8,511 nt of DNA from Vicinamibacteria bacterium. Lineage in GTDB: Bacteria; Acidobacteriota; Vicinamibacteria; Vicinamibacterales; UBA2999. Below, piece by piece: positions 6,406 through 8,511 of the stretch. The stretch is taken from NCBI GenBank assembly GCA_025924295.1, contig JAICEG010000223.1:1-8511 (forward strand), written 5' to 3'. The first letter of the stretch is position 1. Each line of letters begins with the position of its first letter. Below the pieces are notes generated by a model. That model saw only the letters and a program-made list of their open reading frames with translations. It was not told where the DNA came from and searched no databases. Both the position numbers and the translations under genes were made by a program.

Positions 6406-7566
6406 TCAAGAGATCATTACCTTCCGCGGATATTGCGAGTTGTCCTCGAGGAAAGTCTTCTTGTTCTCGAGATCCTTTTCCGTCGGCTGTACCAGGCCGT
6501 TGGCGTCGGTCACGCGCGAGACCAGCGTGTGCTCGCCGGGCGTGGCGCCTGTCCACGTGTAGTTGAACAGCTTCCACGAGTACTTGTCGCTCGTGGCCTT
6601 GTCGATCGTCGCCGGCTGCCACGGCCCATCGTCGACCTTCACTTCGACTGACTTGATGGGTGTGCCGTCGTTGAGGATCACGCCACGGACGTTGAGACGG
6701 TCGCCGGCTTTCGACACGCGCGCGATGAACGACTTGAGCTGCATCGTCGTGATCGCCGCCTCGGTCCACTTCATCTCGCCGTTGATCATCTCGCCGCGCA
6801 GCGTGCGGTACCAGCGTGCCTGCCACTTGCCGAGGTACTGATCCTCCTGGGCGTGAATCTCCGACAGCCATTTCACGTTCGCAACACCGTAGTAGCCCGG
6901 AAGGATCAAGCGAAGCGGGAACCCCTGATGTTTCGTGAGGGGCTCTCCGTTCATCGAGTAGGCGAGCAGCGGTTCCTGGGCCACGGCGTTCTCGCGCGGG
7001 AGGCTGCGGCCGTACTGCTGATTGACGGTGAACTTCTGCGTGCGGAACTCGACTTCTTCATCGCCACGATCAGCGCCGAAGAAGACGATCTCCTTGGCCT
7101 CGTTCTTCAGTCCCGCCTGATCGAGAACGTGGCGCAGGGAGACTCCGGTCCACCGGCCGTTACTGCACAGGCCCTGCAACGGACGCCGGTTGCCCGAGCA
7201 CTCGAAGCCGAACGTGATCTCGGTGCTCCTCATCTTCTTGAGCTCGTCGAGCGAGATGGACAGCGGCTTGTTCACCAGTCCCGACACCTTCAGCCGGAAT
7301 GCCTCCGGGTCGACGGTCGGATGGCCGTAGTGCTGCGTGGTGAAGAAGGAATCTTTGGGCGTGAGCGGGCCGTCGATGGTTCGCACGTCGAGCAGGCGGC
7401 GGTCGGCGGCAGCAGCCGGAGGATTGGCCGGAAGGTCAGTGAAGGGCACGAGCGTCTCGCCCTGGGCCAGGGCCGGCAGTGCCCATTCCGGAATGCCGAG
7501 GGCGCTCAGCCCGGCCACCGCCAAGCCACCCTTGAGGATCTCCCGGCGCATATTCGGCATCGTCAT
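6406..7566 (-). CDS. Tat-exported sulfite-oxidase-family molybdopterin oxidoreductase
   Basis: This 386-residue protein belongs to the sulfite oxidase family, which transfers oxygen atoms at a molybdenum-pterin centre, usually oxidising sulfite to sulfate in the periplasm. The N-terminus carries a twin-arginine signal (MRREILKGGLAVAG, residues 6-19) with a likely AxA cleavage site after ALA (32-34), so the enzyme would be exported folded with its cofactor. The catalytic domain spans about residues 60-235. The molybdenum-ligand cysteine is C123 in FECSGNRRP (121-129), and the conserved GYYGVANVKWLSEI (224-237) is present. Residues about 265-375 form the C-terminal immunoglobulin-like Mo-co dimerisation domain. 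The ATG at 7566 has a good ribosome site, GGGAG, six bases upstream. No heme domain is present and no cytochrome c partner gene is next to it, so the electron acceptor is unknown. The family call is firm, while sulfite as substrate is inferred only. It is convergent with the permease-phosphatase gene and divergent from the deaminase gene. Confidence 0.92.
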   Translation of the reverse strand: MTMPNMRREILKGGLAVAGLSALGIPEWALPALAQGETLVPFTDLPANPPAAAADRRLLDVRTIDGPLTPKDSFFTTQHYGHPTVDPEAFRLKVSGLVNKPLSISLDELKKMRSTEITFGFECSGNRRPLQGLCSNGRWTGVSLRHVLDQAGLKNEAKEIVFFGADRGDEEVEFRTQKFTVNQQYGRSLPRENAVAQEPLLAYSMNGEPLTKHQGFPLRLILPGYYGVANVKWLSEIHAQEDQYLGKWQARWYRTLRGEMINGEMKWTEAAITTMQLKSFIARVSKAGDRLNVRGVILNDGTPIKSVEVKVDDGPWQPATIDKATSDKYSWKLFNYTWTGATPGEHTLVSRVTDANGLVQPTEKDLENKKTFLEDNSQYPRKVMIS

Positions 7567-7572
7567 AAGTCG

Positions 7573-7577
7573 CTCCC
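7573..7577 (-). promoter_or_regulatory. Ribosome-binding site of the molybdopterin enzyme gene
   Basis: GGGAG on the minus strand ends six bases before the ATG at 7566. This selects that ATG over the in-frame ATGs at residues 3 and 6. Confidence 0.7.
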
Positions 7578-7731
7578 TGCGTTTCGGACAGTCCGCCAGG
7601 ATAGGAAGGGCGGCGCCTGCGGTTGATTCGCCCTAATGTTCTGTCATGAGGCCACTTGGACGCAACCGTCGCGGGACTGCGGGGGTTGGCGTGCCCAGAA
7701 CAGGCCGGTCGAGGCCGCGTACAATCGCGCA

Positions 7732-7778
7732 TCACGTAGTGTCCGGCTTGGTCACGTCGTGTCCGGCTTTAGCCGGAC
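7732..7778 (+). repeat. 20-bp-period tandem repeat ending in a perfect palindrome
   Basis: Two 18-base units, TCACGTAGTGTCCGGCTT (7732-7749) and the same with one change, A to C (7752-7769), repeat with a period of 20 bases. The end of the second unit starts the perfect palindrome GTCCGGCT-TT-AGCCGGAC (7761-7778), an 8-bp stem with a 2-base loop. It ends 9 bases before the deaminase ATG, directly abutting the putative ribosome site. Read on the minus strand it would encode VRLKPDTT. From memory, this is a frequent spurious C-terminus in predicted acidobacterial proteins, which suggests a widespread dispersed repeat. Confidence 0.75.
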
Positions 7779-7787
7779 CAGGATGCC

Positions 7788-8255
7788 ATGAACCACGAAC
7801 AGTTCGCACGCCAGGCTATCGAGCTCGCGCGCCAGGCGAGGGCGGCCGGGAATCACCCGTTCGGATCGCTGCTCACCGTTGACGGCGAAGTGGTCCTCAC
7901 TGCGCAGAACACGGTCTTTACCGATCGTGATCCGACCGCGCACGCCGAGACGAATCTCGTGGCCGCTGCGATCAGACAGCTGACGCCCGAACAGATTCGC
8001 CGCAGCGTGCTCTACACGAGTTGTGAACCGTGTGCCATGTGCACCGGCAAGATGTACTGGGCGGGCATCCGCTCGCTCGTGTACGCGCTGTCGTCTGCCG
8101 AGCTCGCGTTCTTCACTGGTCCGAGTTTCCTGATTCCGTGCCGCGAGCTGTTCGATCGCGCGGCCGACAGGGTGTCAATCGTCGGGTCGCTCCTGCTGGA
8201 GGAAGCCCGGGACGTGCATCGCGGATATTGGCCGCCCACGCCCCCGTCGAGCTGA
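7788..8255 (+). CDS. Zinc-dependent nucleoside/cytidine deaminase family protein
   Basis: This 155-residue protein belongs to the cytidine/deoxycytidylate deaminase superfamily, the group that includes guanine deaminase GuaD and tRNA adenosine deaminase TadA. These cytoplasmic enzymes hydrolyse an exocyclic amino group with a zinc-activated water. The zinc and proton-shuttle motif HAE is at residues 52-54 (H52 ligand, E54 catalytic). PCAMC at 81-85 supplies the two cysteine ligands C82 and C85. NHPFGSLL at 22-29 matches the usual substrate-side motif of this group. The length is normal for the family. The C-terminal part (SSAELAFFTGPSFLIPCREL near 102-121) is nearer to free nucleoside or base deaminases than to TadA, so guanine or cytosine-type substrates are more likely than tRNA, but this is inference. 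The ATG at 7788 follows AGGA (7780-7783) by four bases. A palindromic repeat lies just upstream. The gene is convergent with the next one, with only 12 bases between stop codons. Confidence 0.88.
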   Translation: MNHEQFARQAIELARQARAAGNHPFGSLLTVDGEVVLTAQNTVFTDRDPTAHAETNLVAAAIRQLTPEQIRRSVLYTSCEPCAMCTGKMYWAGIRSLVYALSSAELAFFTGPSFLIPCRELFDRAADRVSIVGSLLLEEARDVHRGYWPPTPPSS

Positions 8256-8267
8256 GGATGGACGTGT

Positions 8268-8511
8268 TCAGGCCGGAAGGGTAGCCCTGTCAGCAGTGCC
8301 CGAGGACGCGAACGCCGCGATGATCCGTTCACCGATTGGCTCGCCCGCCGGCCCTTCGATGACGAAGCTCAACTCGGGTGGCTCGCCACTTTCGCTGGAG
8401 GTTGTCGCGGACATCCAGGTTTCTCTGACGAGCGTGCGATCGGTCGCCTGGTCTGCCAGGAACACGACCCTGGGCTGAACCGGCGATTCGGCCAGGGACC
8501 GGATTTCGAAC
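8268..8511 (-). CDS. C-terminal part of an unrecognised protein entering from the right edge
   Basis: The minus-strand frame is open from the right edge to a TGA at 8268-8270, giving 80 codons. GC is high at the third codon position, as in the clear genes here, and the residue composition looks like a real soluble protein: mixed charged and hydrophobic residues, with segments such as PRVVFLADQATDRTLVRETW and PPELSFVIEGPAGEPIGERI. A GTG at 8465 is an internal codon rather than a likely start, because the frame continues upstream past the edge. No membrane segment or catalytic motif is visible. The last dozen residues (SSGTADRATLPA) look like a disordered tail. I do not recognise the family. 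Confidence 0.6.
   Translation of the reverse strand, partial: FEIRSLAESPVQPRVVFLADQATDRTLVRETWMSATTSSESGEPPELSFVIEGPAGEPIGERIIAAFASSGTADRATLPA

Larger units (their letters stand above)
7567..7787. other. Divergent intergenic region, no gene seen
   Basis: This 221-base spacer separates the molybdopterin enzyme and deaminase genes and should carry both promoters. No confident -35/-10 pair was identified. Short open frames that cross it are continuations of shadow frames from the neighbours. Its right end holds a tandem repeat and a palindrome, listed separately. Confidence 0.5.

Noticed and set aside
6853..7626. Plus-strand open frame of 257 codons opposite the molybdopterin enzyme gene
   Set aside because: It is a shadow of the GC-rich minus-strand gene, which has a Tat signal, a molybdenum-ligand cysteine and a good ribosome site.
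7567..7680. Sigma70-like promoter upstream of the molybdopterin enzyme gene (TTGCGT with a downstream A-rich hexamer on the minus strand)
   Set aside because: The -10 match is poor, and the -35/-10 consensus is not reliable in this high-GC lineage.
7752..7943. Minus-strand 63-codon frame ending VRLKPDTT as a small gene
   Set aside because: Its C-terminus is simply the translated palindromic repeat, and it overlaps the start of the well-supported deaminase gene.

Overview
This window comes from a GC-rich bacterial chromosome. It most resembles Acidobacteriota, and probably the Vicinamibacteria / former subdivision 6. That placement is inference from gene content and repeats. A duplicated MacB/FtsX-type permease of the kind abundant in Acidobacteria (the 'ADOP' type) is present, together with a secreted PIG-L family deacetylase and short intergenic palindromes that read as '...VRLKPDTT' on one strand. 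No tRNA, rRNA, CRISPR array, transposase or phage gene was seen.

Layout from left to right. (1) Positions 1-1426, minus strand, hold most of a secreted PIG-L family deacetylase whose C-terminus lies beyond the left edge. (2) Positions 1417-2442, minus strand, hold a CorA-family magnesium/cobalt channel. Its stop codon overlaps the PIG-L start by 10 bases, so the two genes look translationally coupled. (3) Positions 2443-2570 are a divergent intergenic region carrying two inverted copies of a roughly 30-bp hairpin repeat. (4) Positions 2571-6308, plus strand, hold the centrepiece of the window. This is a 1245-residue protein in which a complete duplicated MacB/FtsX-like permease (about residues 1-791) is joined in frame to a cytoplasmic GAF domain and a SpoIIE/RsbU-type PP2C phosphatase (about residues 825-1245), with all metal-binding motifs intact. 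(5) Positions 6309-6405 are a convergent intergenic region with a second inverted pair of the same hairpin repeat. (6) Positions 6406-7566, minus strand, hold a Tat-exported sulfite-oxidase-family molybdopterin enzyme. (7) Positions 7567-7787 are a divergent intergenic region ending in a 20-bp-period tandem repeat and a perfect palindrome. (8) Positions 7788-8255, plus strand, hold a zinc-dependent nucleoside/cytidine deaminase family protein. (9) Positions 8268-8511, minus strand, hold the C-terminal 80 codons of an unrecognised protein that enters from the right edge.

The genes mostly alternate in strand and look like separate transcription units, apart from the corA/PIG-L pair. The most unusual item is the permease-GAF-PP2C fusion. 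It suggests a membrane protein that links an envelope process or envelope stress, through its periplasmic domains, directly to dephosphorylation of a cytoplasmic partner such as an anti-sigma-factor antagonist. No ABC ATPase, STAS-domain antagonist, anti-sigma kinase or sigma factor is encoded within the window, so the proposed partners must lie elsewhere.
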